A stretch of 20,022 nt of DNA from Ignatzschineria sp. (GTDB lineage Bacteria > Pseudomonadota > Gammaproteobacteria > Cardiobacteriales > Wohlfahrtiimonadaceae). The notes beneath the pieces were generated by a model that saw nothing but the letters and a program-made list of their open reading frames with translations, was not told where the DNA came from and searched no databases. This document shows positions 1 to 5,792 of this stretch, piece by piece (the stretch's first letter is position 1; every line of letters begins with the position of its first letter). The DNA is taken from NCBI GenBank assembly GCA_030151245.1, contig JASLEF010000180.1, positions 1 to 20,022 of the forward strand, given 5' to 3'. The translations under genes were made by a program, and so were the position numbers.

Positions 1-225
1 AGCATTAACGTAGTCGATAGCCTGCTGAACTGTAGTAATTTTTTCTGCTTCTTCATCTGGAATATCGCAGTCAAATTCTTCTTCAAGAGCCATTACTAAC
101 TCAACAGTATCAAGTGAATCTGCACCTAAATCGTCAACGAAAGATGCTGAGTTCACAACTTGCTCTTCTTTCGCATCAAGTTGTTCCATGATTACTTTTT
201 TGACTCGTGTTTCGATGTCGCTCAT
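1..225 (-). CDS. acpP: Acyl carrier protein AcpP (3' end cut by window)
   Basis: Acyl carrier protein, the cytosolic carrier that holds growing fatty acyl chains on a phosphopantetheine arm. Translating the minus strand from the ATG at 225 gives 75 codons, open to the window edge; the family is usually about 78 residues, so only a few residues are missing. The attachment motif DSLD is present with the modified serine at residue 37, inside the conserved ADSLDTVELVMALEEEFD stretch. The protein is very acidic, as expected. An AAGGA ribosome site (235-239) lies 9 bases before the ATG. It follows fabG in the same direction, the standard fab-cluster order, but a weak terminator and a separate promoter lie between them, so acpP can probably be made in excess of FabG. 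Identification is secure. Confidence 0.96.
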   Translation of the reverse strand, partial: MSDIETRVKKVIMEQLDAKEEQVVNSASFVDDLGADSLDTVELVMALEEEFDCDIPDEEAEKITTVQQAIDYVNA

Positions 226-244
226 AACTTCAAATCCTTAAATT

Positions 245-253
245 ATTATAACA
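245..253 (-). promoter_or_regulatory. Extended -10 promoter for acpP
   Basis: On the minus strand the sequence reads TGTTATAAT: a perfect -10 hexamer (245-250) with the TGn extension (251-253). No good -35 is seen at normal spacing, which is common for extended -10 promoters. The predicted start near 238 would leave a leader of only about 13 nt, close to the ribosome site, so the exact start is uncertain. It would let acpP be transcribed independently of fabG. Confidence 0.45.
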
Positions 254-278
254 AAATGGCGATTGCCAATTCTGTACT

Positions 279-304
279 AAAAAAACGACTGTTGAATTAA
301 CAGT
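279..304 (-). terminator. Weak intrinsic terminator/attenuator between fabG and acpP
   Basis: A 6-bp stem, ACTGTT (288-293) with AACAGT (299-304) and a 5-base loop, is followed on the minus strand by a run of seven T (279-285) after two bases. The stem is short and A/T-rich, so it probably ends only part of the fabG transcription before acpP. Confidence 0.5.
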
Positions 305-348
305 TCACCAAAATTAATACACTCGCAATTATAACTAATAAAAAAAAA

Positions 349-1083
349 TTAGTCCATTAACATACCACCATTAACATTGATCGTTTCCCCGGTAATATAC
401 CCTGCATTTTCTGACGCTAAAAATGCGACAGCAGCTGCAATCTCTTCCGGCTCACCTAATCTTGCTAATGGGATATTTGCTAAAAGTGCCTCTTTTACTG
501 ATGCTGGTAAATCTTTAGTCATATCGGTATCAATGAATCCTGGAGCTACGCAATTCACTGTAATTCCACGAGATCCTACCTCTTTTGCCATTGATTTTGT
601 AAAACCAATCACCCCTGCTTTTGCAGCGGCATAGTTTGTTTGTCCGGCATTTCCGGTAATTCCCACAACAGAGCTAATATTAATAATTCGCCCCGTACGA
701 GCTTTCATCATTGGGCGTAAAACAGCCTTAGAAAGTGAGTAGACACTCGTTAAATTGGTTAAAATTACATCATTCCACTCATCATCTTTCATGCGCATTA
801 AAAGCTGATCTTTAGTAATTCCCGCATTATTCACAAGAATATTAGGCGCACCTTTTTCCTTAGTGATTGTCTCTAGTACAGACTCAATGCTTGCCTGATC
901 CGTTACATTTAATACTAAACCTTGACCTTTATCACCCAGATACTCAGAAATTGCAGCAGCACCATTTTCAGAAGTCGCAGTTCCAAAAACATATGCGCCA
1001 TCACGCACTAAGCTCTCTGCAATCGCCTTACCAATCCCACGAGTCGCCCCAGTGACTAACGCAATTTTTCCTTGTAAACTCAT
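349..1083 (-). CDS. fabG: 3-oxoacyl-[acyl-carrier-protein] reductase FabG
   Basis: NADPH-dependent beta-ketoacyl-ACP reductase, the first reduction in each round of type II fatty acid synthesis, acting on acyl groups held by the neighbouring AcpP. It is a short-chain dehydrogenase of 244 aa, the usual length. Visible motifs are the nucleotide-binding TGATRGIG (11-18), NNAG (85-88), the catalytic triad Ser138, Tyr151 and Lys155 in YAAAK, and PGFIDTDM after the active site. Triad positions equal those of E. coli FabG. The start is supported by a GAGGA ribosome site just upstream. fabD and fabH, the usual upstream partners, are absent; zapD lies 175 bp upstream instead, so fabG probably has its own promoter in that gap. 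Confidence 0.97.
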   Translation of the reverse strand: MSLQGKIALVTGATRGIGKAIAESLVRDGAYVFGTATSENGAAAISEYLGDKGQGLVLNVTDQASIESVLETITKEKGAPNILVNNAGITKDQLLMRMKDDEWNDVILTNLTSVYSLSKAVLRPMMKARTGRIINISSVVGITGNAGQTNYAAAKAGVIGFTKSMAKEVGSRGITVNCVAPGFIDTDMTKDLPASVKEALLANIPLARLGEPEEIAAAVAFLASENAGYITGETINVNGGMLMD

Positions 1084-1206
1084 AATTTTCCTCTATTTAA
1101 CTATTGTTTCCTGTAGATTATGAAGCAATTAAGATGACTTTCATATCCTTCTGACCAATTATCTATCGCAATCCATATCTTTCGATATCGTTATCAATAA
1201 GAACCA

Positions 1207-1227
1207 TTAAGCTCACCATCAGCTTAA
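1207..1227 (-). terminator. Possible hairpin after zapD
   Basis: A 7-bp inverted repeat, TTAAGCT (1207-1213) and AGCTTAA (1221-1227), lies 31 bases past the zapD stop. No T run follows on the minus strand, so it is at best a weak or factor-dependent terminator. The rest of the 1084-1258 gap presumably holds the fabG promoter, but I see no convincing -35/-10 pair. Confidence 0.25.
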
Positions 1228-1258
1228 AGCCTTTGATAAAAGCAAATAGATGAGCAAC

Positions 1259-1975
1259 CTATGCCCCACAAATTTCAACGTGTAGTGTAATATCTGTATC
1301 TACTTGTTTAGGTGGATCCCATGGAGAGCTCTGCTCCACTAAACGAATACTTAACTGATGACGATTCCCACTAAATTCCGGGAAAAACCGATAGTCACTC
1401 ATATTAATACGAAGCAATCCCGCCCGCCACTTGACTGAACGGTAATAAAAACCATGTTTAAACGAACACTCTTCAGCCACCATAGAGCCTCTAATGCACT
1501 TGAGGACAAAGCGAACTGCATTCATAATATTATCAATAACTTTCATCCACTCATAGAAATGCTCTTTACGTGTTTCAAACGGCATATTGAGCCAATTGTG
1601 CAATACAGGAAGATCAAACGCACAGATCCCCCCCACAATCACAAAACGTTGACGTAATGTATTTAAAAACACATTCTCCTTTATCGCATCATAAACACGA
1701 AACGATTGTCGACTTAAAAGCCCCTTTAATTCATTAGCCTCTAAACGATCTTCATCCGACAAACTCTCAATAAGCATGATTTGATCAAGCTGTTTAATCA
1801 ATTCAATTTTGGTATCGTTTTTAGAGACTAAAGAGACGAGATCCAACAATGCTCTCACCGCGGCAATCGTACTATATTCAGAATCTTGTTCAATATATAC
1901 CAAGGACTGCTCAGCAAGCATCTCGATTCTCAAAAACCGTCTAATGCCCTCCGTTAAGGGAAACTCGTAAATCAT
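1259..1975 (-). CDS. zapD: Cell division protein ZapD (DUF1342, YacF family)
   Basis: Cytosolic FtsZ-binding protein that bundles FtsZ filaments and stabilises the Z ring. The 238 aa length is close to E. coli ZapD (247). Family hallmarks seen are the N-terminal FPLTEGIRRFLRIEML (5-20), the central GGICAFDLPVLHNWL block (115-129) matching the E. coli GGCCSFDLPTLHIWL block, and a C-terminal beta-rich part with FPEFSGNRHQLSIR (198-211). No signal peptide or membrane segment. An AAAGGA ribosome site a few bases before the ATG supports the start. It lies 33 bp behind coaE; the order pilD-coaE-zapD is common in gammaproteobacteria, so an operon is likely although the functions differ. Confidence 0.9.
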   Translation of the reverse strand: MIYEFPLTEGIRRFLRIEMLAEQSLVYIEQDSEYSTIAAVRALLDLVSLVSKNDTKIELIKQLDQIMLIESLSDEDRLEANELKGLLSRQSFRVYDAIKENVFLNTLRQRFVIVGGICAFDLPVLHNWLNMPFETRKEHFYEWMKVIDNIMNAVRFVLKCIRGSMVAEECSFKHGFYYRSVKWRAGLLRINMSDYRFFPEFSGNRHQLSIRLVEQSSPWDPPKQVDTDITLHVEICGA

Positions 1976-2008
1976 TTTTATCCTTTAATTTAGTAAAACT
2001 CTGTTGCG

Positions 2009-2638
2009 TTATGATGCTTGGGAGTAATAATCATGAAGCTTATCTAACTCTCTCTCTACAAACTCTTTATTCTGACTCACAATAATATAATTCCCCAATC
2101 GACGTCGATCTAATCTTGAAATTTGTGAGTTGATAATCTTTTTGGCCATATTTTCATCAATATTATCACGAACCATAAGCCTCTGTAACTGAATTTCATA
2201 TGGTACTTCAATCACTAAGACCTTATCACAAAGATTAAGATATGGTGACCCCTCATATATGACAGGAACCACAACAACGCCGTACTGAGAGGGTTTAATC
2301 AGAGAGATTTGCCGCTTAACCTCTGAGAGGATGCGCCCATGAAGAATACCCTCCAAATCCCTCTTCGCCTCTGCATTATTAAAAATCAACTCTCGCATCT
2401 TCATTCGATCTAGCTCATGATCTTCCGTAAATAGAGCTGCACCAAAACGATCTTTAATTTCTGCTAACGCTGCAATTCCCGCAGAATTGTCACGACTTGT
2501 CATCGATCTAGAAATCACATCTGTATCAATAATCACAGCGCCTCGCTTCTGCAAATAATCAGAAGCAAATGTTTTACCGCTGGCAATACCACCTGTTAAT
2601 AGAATTAAGCGAGGCTTCCCCTCTATCATTACACCCAT
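2009..2638 (-). CDS. coaE: Dephospho-CoA kinase
   Basis: Catalyses the last step of coenzyme A synthesis, ATP-dependent phosphorylation of the 3'-hydroxyl of dephospho-CoA, in the cytosol. 209 aa, typical length. The P-loop GGIASGKT (16-23) is followed by DTD (38-40), the base and substrate site typical of CoaE, and by a lid region with QRLMVRDNIDENMAKKII (152-169). The start is unsure: the first ATG has GAGAAG almost touching it, while Met4 has no better site upstream, so the N-terminus may differ by three residues. It lies between pilD (45 bp upstream) and zapD (33 bp downstream), the arrangement known from Pseudomonas and relatives. CoA is also the donor of the AcpP prosthetic group. Confidence 0.95.
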   Translation of the reverse strand: MGVMIEGKPRLILLTGGIASGKTFASDYLQKRGAVIIDTDVISRSMTSRDNSAGIAALAEIKDRFGAALFTEDHELDRMKMRELIFNNAEAKRDLEGILHGRILSEVKRQISLIKPSQYGVVVVPVIYEGSPYLNLCDKVLVIEVPYEIQLQRLMVRDNIDENMAKKIINSQISRLDRRRLGNYIIVSQNKEFVERELDKLHDYYSQAS

Positions 2639-2683
2639 CTCTTCTCAACTTCGACCTACAGATCACTCTTTTAACCATCGATT

Positions 2684-3397
2684 TTAAAGAGCATCGCTAA
2701 ATCTTTCCATAAAGTAAAGAATTATACCTGAAAACCCCAAAGAAGGACCAAACGGAATAACACTCTTCCTGTTCTGAGAAACTTTAAAAAAGAATAAACT
2801 CCCCCAAATCACCCCCGTTAAGGATGCAATCAATAAAAAATAATCGATATTACCACCACCAATCCAGGCCCCTATAGCGGCAGAGAACTTAAGATCACCC
2901 TGCCCCATAACCTCTTGTCGATAATAGAGCCACCCCAATAACTTTATCAACAATAGCACGCCGTAACTGATCATTACCCCCCAAATCGCTTCTGACAACA
3001 TCTGTGGCGATAAATCTAACAATGCAAATAAAACACCACCCCACAACAACAAATAGACCGCGGGATCTGGTAACAGATAATATTTTGCATCAAACAACAT
3101 TAAGCCTACAACCACCCCTAAAAAATAGAGATCTATCCACAAAAAAACGACTTTAAAGCTCGTTAAAAGAATTAACCAGCCCAATGAGACCGCCCATGAA
3201 ATCATCAATACTCCACGACGAAGTCTCACTGCAGAAGAGAGACGATAAAAAACAGTCACAGCCTCCGCCCCCGCCTCCCTACTTGCCCTCTTCTCTTCTT
3301 GAAGAGAAGAGAGACGAATTCGCCAAAGCCAGATATCAATACAGCATACTATTAAGGGCAGTATTAAGATCCACAATCCCCCTGAGAACGTCATCAT
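2684..3397 (-). CDS. pilD: Short prepilin peptidase PilD-like (A24 family)
   Basis: Inner-membrane aspartyl protease of the type IV prepilin peptidase family, expected to cut the leader from type IV prepilins. The peptidase core is present: Asp103 in FDAKYYLLPD (102-111), the GxGD motif GQGD (165-168, Asp168) followed by LK, and PFGP (215-218), set among about six to seven hydrophobic segments. At 237 aa it is shorter than usual (about 270-290). The cytosolic loop after the first membrane segment (roughly 25-62) is short, polar, and lacks both the tetracysteine zinc motif and the GSFLNVVIxRLP signature of bifunctional PilD; the only cysteines are 18 and 19 in the first helix. A peptidase with lost or altered N-methylation is likely. 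The ATG overlaps the pilC stop as ATGA, so translation is coupled and the missing domain cannot lie upstream. Confidence 0.88.
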   Translation of the reverse strand: MMTFSGGLWILILPLIVCCIDIWLWRIRLSSLQEEKRASREAGAEAVTVFYRLSSAVRLRRGVLMISWAVSLGWLILLTSFKVVFLWIDLYFLGVVVGLMLFDAKYYLLPDPAVYLLLWGGVLFALLDLSPQMLSEAIWGVMISYGVLLLIKLLGWLYYRQEVMGQGDLKFSAAIGAWIGGGNIDYFLLIASLTGVIWGSLFFFKVSQNRKSVIPFGPSLGFSGIILYFMERFSDAL

Positions 3398-4452
3398 ATG
3401 GCCATCCCCATGTTAAACATCGGCAAATAAAGAGCGACTAGAATAACCCCGACCATCCCCCCAATCAAAACCAAGGAGAGAGGGTCTATTAACGCAATAA
3501 ACGACTCTACACGCTGACCGACACGATCCGCGTGATACTGCCCAGATCGTTCTAACACCATCACTAACGTTCCACTAACCTCCCCGACAGATATCAACGC
3601 CAAGGTCACATCCGTAAAAATACCGCTCTTTTTAGCAACCGTATAAAAAGAATCTCCTCGCACCAGAGATAATCTTAGCTCCTCAAGTTTTTGTCGAATA
3701 TAGCGGTTTTGAACACCCGCCTCATATAATTCGATACTCCTCACAAGCGTAATACCTGAACCAATCATTACCCCGACTATTTGTGAAAAACTGGCATTAA
3801 AACTCGCATAAAAAATAGAACCGATTAACGGCATCCCTAATATTTTTTGGTCAAACCAATAACGGAAGGCTCCCTGCCTTCGCAAAAGCACTCTGAAATA
3901 CCAGCACAGCACCACTAGATAAAACAGAAGCCAAAGACCTTTGCGAGATAATAGATATTGCGACAATGCTAAAACCTTTTGAGTCATCACCGGAAGCTCA
4001 ACACCTCCTGACTGATAGAGCATTTCAAATGTAGGCACTACCGCAATTAAGATAAAAAGCACCACCCCCATCGCAACGACGATAACCATAATGGGGTATA
4101 TCAACGCTTTCTGAATAGATTTCAATGCCATCAGCCGTTGACGTTCAATCTCTCCTAAGTAGTGGAACATCACCGGTAGCTTTCCAGTCGTCTCTCCAAC
4201 CGTAATTAAAGCCACATAAAGAGGTGAAAAAGAGCCCTTAAAGTCCGCTAAAGTTGAAGAGATTGATACCCCTGACTGCACTCCGCTACGCAACCTTTCC
4301 AAAAAAGAACGCAGAGACTGTTTTTTCGCAGAATTAATAAGAAGCTCTATTGCTGGAACAATAGAAACACCAGCAACTAACAACAGAGACATCTGCTCTG
4401 TAAAAAAGAGCCGATCTTCTCGCTTAAGACGAACTTTTGACGTCATACCCAT
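3394..4452 (-). CDS. pilC: Type IV pilus inner-membrane assembly protein PilC (GspF family)
   Basis: Platform protein of the type IV pilus machine, linking the cytosolic motor ATPase to pilin assembly in the inner membrane. Two tandem T2SF domains are visible, each with its GE-x-(S/T)G-x-L motif: VGETTGKL (85-92) and VGEVSGTL (289-296). Membrane helices lie near 116-140, 172-190 and 325-347, with ALIYP leading into the first. At 352 aa it is shorter than usual PilC (about 400) because the N-terminal segment before domain 1 is almost missing. The first ATG directly abuts GGGGA, whereas Met3 (ATG at 4446) sits 6 bases behind it and is the better start. pilB and pilA are not upstream in this window; a tRNA and a terminator come first, so a dedicated promoter is needed. 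Confidence 0.93.
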   Translation of the reverse strand: MGMTSKVRLKREDRLFFTEQMSLLLVAGVSIVPAIELLINSAKKQSLRSFLERLRSGVQSGVSISSTLADFKGSFSPLYVALITVGETTGKLPVMFHYLGEIERQRLMALKSIQKALIYPIMVIVVAMGVVLFILIAVVPTFEMLYQSGGVELPVMTQKVLALSQYLLSRKGLWLLFYLVVLCWYFRVLLRRQGAFRYWFDQKILGMPLIGSIFYASFNASFSQIVGVMIGSGITLVRSIELYEAGVQNRYIRQKLEELRLSLVRGDSFYTVAKKSGIFTDVTLALISVGEVSGTLVMVLERSGQYHADRVGQRVESFIALIDPLSLVLIGGMVGVILVALYLPMFNMGMAI

Positions 4453-4555
4453 TCCCCAAAATCAATAACAATAGTGACTTTGTTAAAAACTTGGGAAAAC
4501 TACACATAACAACCCACTATATGGAAGAAACTCATCTTCTCTTAACGGGGCTATT

Positions 4556-4583
4556 TTTATAATATGTAAGACTTAGCGATCAA
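4556..4583 (-). promoter_or_regulatory. Candidate sigma-70 promoter for pilC-pilD-coaE-zapD
   Basis: On the minus strand TTGATC (4578-4583) is followed after 16 bases by TATAAA (4556-4561). It lies directly past the tRNA terminator and about 100 bases before pilC, where a promoter is needed because the terminator should block transcription from the tRNA side. Confidence 0.5.
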
Positions 4584-4596
4584 TACGTTAAGCAGA

Positions 4597-4627
4597 AAAA
4601 AGCCCTAGCTTAAAAGCTAGGGCTTTT
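4597..4627 (-). terminator. Intrinsic terminator behind tRNA-Leu copy 1
   Basis: A perfect 14-bp inverted repeat (4598-4611 with 4614-4627; core AGCCCTAGCT/AGCTAGGGCT) is followed on the minus strand by T residues (complement of the A run 4596-4601). It begins 7 bases past the tRNA 3' end. The same hairpin, with one base more in the loop, stands behind tRNA copy 2. T residues also follow on the plus strand, so it may work both ways. Confidence 0.9.
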
Positions 4628-4634
4628 CTATATA

Positions 4635-4719
4635 TGGTACCGACGCCCAGATTTGAACTGGGACGCAGTTACGCACTACCACCTCAAGGTAGCGTGTCTA
4701 CCAATTCCACCACGCCGGC
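4635..4719 (-). tRNA. tRNA-Leu (GAG), copy 1
   Basis: 85-nt leucine tRNA with encoded CCA. The acceptor stem is GCCGGCG paired with CGTCGGT (two G-U pairs), discriminator A, then CCA. The D-arm sequence GGAATTGGTAGAC, anticodon stem CTACC/GGTAG around loop TTGAGGT (anticodon GAG, reading CUC and CUU), a long variable arm typical of class II tRNAs, and T-loop GTTCAAATC are all visible. The anticodon and flanking sequence match E. coli leuU closely. It is base-for-base identical to copy 2. It has its own promoter and terminator, so it is a stand-alone unit. Confidence 0.96.
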
Positions 4720-4771
4720 ATTTCATCTTTATCAGCATACTTAATAAAGTTCCGCTGAATCAAGATGGACT

Positions 4772-4800
4772 ATACTACAACCCTTTTCTAAACCTGACAA
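4772..4800 (-). promoter_or_regulatory. Sigma-70 promoter for tRNA-Leu copy 1
   Basis: On the minus strand TTGTCA (4795-4800), a 17-base spacer and TAGTAT (4772-4777) give a good sigma-70 match about 50 bases before the tRNA. The -35 is one arm of a perfect 6-bp inverted repeat, TGACAA (4795-4800) and TTGTCA (4805-4810), spaced by 4 bases. TTGACA also occurs on the minus strand at 4806-4811 but has no matching -10. Confidence 0.6.
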
Positions 4801-4967
4801 GTTTTTGTCAAAAAATAGATCACTTACCAGCAACCACCCTCTAACAGAAAAACGCTCCACCCACAAATAAGTATCCCCCCATAAACTCCTCAATCCCTAT
4901 AAAATACCTGAAGAGACTTATCTTAACCTTACAATCTATAATTTTCACCCACCTCACACAGCCCCTT

Positions 4968-5096
4968 TCAAGCTCCCCTATTAGTAATACCCTCTAAAAA
5001 AACCGCTACGCTCTTCTCAGCCTTACTGCCCCCCTTAATTCTGACAAGTAGCGCACATTCATTAAAAAAGCAGAAAACAATAAAATTGAGCATCAT
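4968..5096 (-). CDS. Possible small ORF, 42 codons, unknown
   Basis: Minus-strand ORF of 42 aa starting with two ATG codons; an AGGA lies 6 bases before the second. The product begins with a hydrophobic stretch (MMLNFIVFCFF), then CALLVRIKGGSKAEKSVAVF, a mix of charged and hydrophobic residues that looks more protein-like than typical noise. It sits in the part of the spacer where the G/C strand bias is weakest (5041-5100). I do not recognise it. It could be a real small membrane peptide, a remnant of a gene, or chance. Confidence 0.2.
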   Translation of the reverse strand: MMLNFIVFCFFNECALLVRIKGGSKAEKSVAVFLEGITNRGA

Positions 5097-5300
5097 CTTT
5101 CCTAGCCCCTAACTCTCCCTACAGATCAATATCTAAACCCCTCACCTACCTTAAAGAGCCTCACCACACCCCTCCCAAATACCCCACTTAAAATTTCCTC
5201 AGACAACTCCTCACCCGAATTCCACGAAGTATCGGTTAAATACCCCTATTTGTAAAAAAGCCGATATCCTAAAAAACTCAACAGCAAAAAATCAGAAAGC

Positions 5301-5332
5301 AAAAAGCCCTAGCTTATAAAGCTAGGGCTTTT
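5301..5332 (-). terminator. Intrinsic terminator behind tRNA-Leu copy 2
   Basis: A 14-bp perfect inverted repeat (5302-5315 with 5319-5332, core AGCCCTAGCT/AGCTAGGGCT) starts 7 bases past the tRNA 3' end, followed on the minus strand by T residues (complement of A 5301-5305). It should end the tpiA-secG-tRNA transcript. It is nearly identical to the terminator at 4597-4627. Confidence 0.9.
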
Positions 5333-5339
5333 CTATATA

Positions 5340-5424
5340 TGGTACCGACGCCCAGATTTGAACTGGGACGCAGTTACGCACTACCACCTCAAGGTAGCGT
5401 GTCTACCAATTCCACCACGCCGGC
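5340..5424 (-). tRNA. leuU: tRNA-Leu (GAG), copy 2, behind secG
   Basis: Identical over all 85 nt to copy 1: anticodon GAG in loop TTGAGGT, long variable arm, encoded CCA. It begins 36 bases after the secG stop with no clear promoter in between, so it is probably cut out of the tpiA-secG transcript. The secG-leuU neighbourhood is known from E. coli. There, the metY-rimP-nusA-infB region follows; here it does not. Confidence 0.96.
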
Positions 5425-5460
5425 ATTTTTTTAACTAACTATGAATTAATTCGTCATGAA

Positions 5461-5772
5461 TTAATTTGTAGTAGGTGCACCACCAATAACAGGAACTTCT
5501 TGCGTTGGTAATGAGTCGATCACACTTTTGCTAGCGGTAATCTTACCTGAATTAAACATCATTACAAGGCTTGTGATGAAAAATAGCACAACCATCCATT
5601 TTGTTAAACGCGCCAAGAAGTTCGCCTTACCTGCAGCACCGAAAACAGTACCCGAAGCGCCTTGCCCAAATGATGCGCCAATGCTTGCACCCTTACCTTG
5701 TTGTACTAACACAAGACCGATGATAATAAGACATACTACAATATGTAGAACATAAATTAGATTATCGAACAT
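5461..5772 (-). CDS. secG: Protein translocase subunit SecG
   Basis: Small inner-membrane subunit of the SecYEG protein-conducting channel, which stimulates SecA-driven export. 103 aa with two membrane helices (about 3-23 and 52-72). The conserved cytosolic loop contains LVQQGKGA (22-29) followed by GASFGQGASGTVFG (32-45), the SecG signature. The C-terminal tail (about 74-103) is polar and variable, as in the family. It follows tpiA after 20 bp and precedes tRNA-Leu copy 2 by 36 bp, so the three form one transcription unit. The proteins of the wall operon that need export would use this channel. Confidence 0.96.
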   Translation of the reverse strand: MFDNLIYVLHIVVCLIIIGLVLVQQGKGASIGASFGQGASGTVFGAAGKANFLARLTKWMVVLFFITSLVMMFNSGKITASKSVIDSLPTQEVPVIGGAPTTN

Positions 5773-5792
5773 CTTCTCTACCTTATTTAAGA

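Larger units (their letters stand above)
4597..4723. repeat. Direct repeat copy A: terminator plus tRNA-Leu
   Basis: 127 bp matching 5301-5428 in the same orientation, with one single-base difference: an extra T in the terminator loop of the other copy. The match begins in the A run before the hairpin and ends three or four T past the tRNA 5' end; sequence outside is unrelated. The unit is therefore tRNA plus terminator, without a promoter. Confidence 0.95.
4724..5300. other. Spacer between the two tRNA-Leu genes
   Basis: 577 bp without a recognisable gene, apart from the copy 1 promoter and a doubtful 42-codon ORF. The base use is striking: in 4861-5220 I count 25 G and 127 C on the plus strand, so the minus strand is rich in G and poor in C. 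Many C runs of 3-6 are present. Near 5230-5266 nested inverted repeats occur: TATCGG/CCGATA enclosing AAATA-CCCC-TATTT. No integrase or transposon end is seen. Confidence 0.6.
5301..5428. repeat. Direct repeat copy B: terminator plus tRNA-Leu
   Basis: 128 bp copy of 4597-4723 in direct orientation with one extra base in the hairpin loop. Copy B is probably the ancestral locus because it lies directly behind secG, the position of tRNA-Leu(GAG) in E. coli and other gammaproteobacteria; this is inference. Confidence 0.95.

Noticed and set aside
3184..3441. Plus-strand ORF with a polyproline stretch
   Set aside because: Antisense shadow of pilD and the pilC end; the prolines come from the C-rich complement of the pilD coding strand.
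4653..4844. 63-codon plus-strand ORF over tRNA-Leu copy 1
   Set aside because: It reads through the antisense of a tRNA gene and its promoter; composition looks random.
4597..5428. Integrated element with the tRNA repeats as attL and attR
   Set aside because: Only 577 bp between the repeats, no integrase or cargo gene, and the repeats cover a complete tRNA with its terminator rather than a 3' tRNA fragment. Kept only as a possibility under the duplication finding.
5441..5466. ATGAATTAATT direct repeat over the secG stop
   Set aside because: A short low-complexity A/T repeat in an AT-rich genome; no functional sign.
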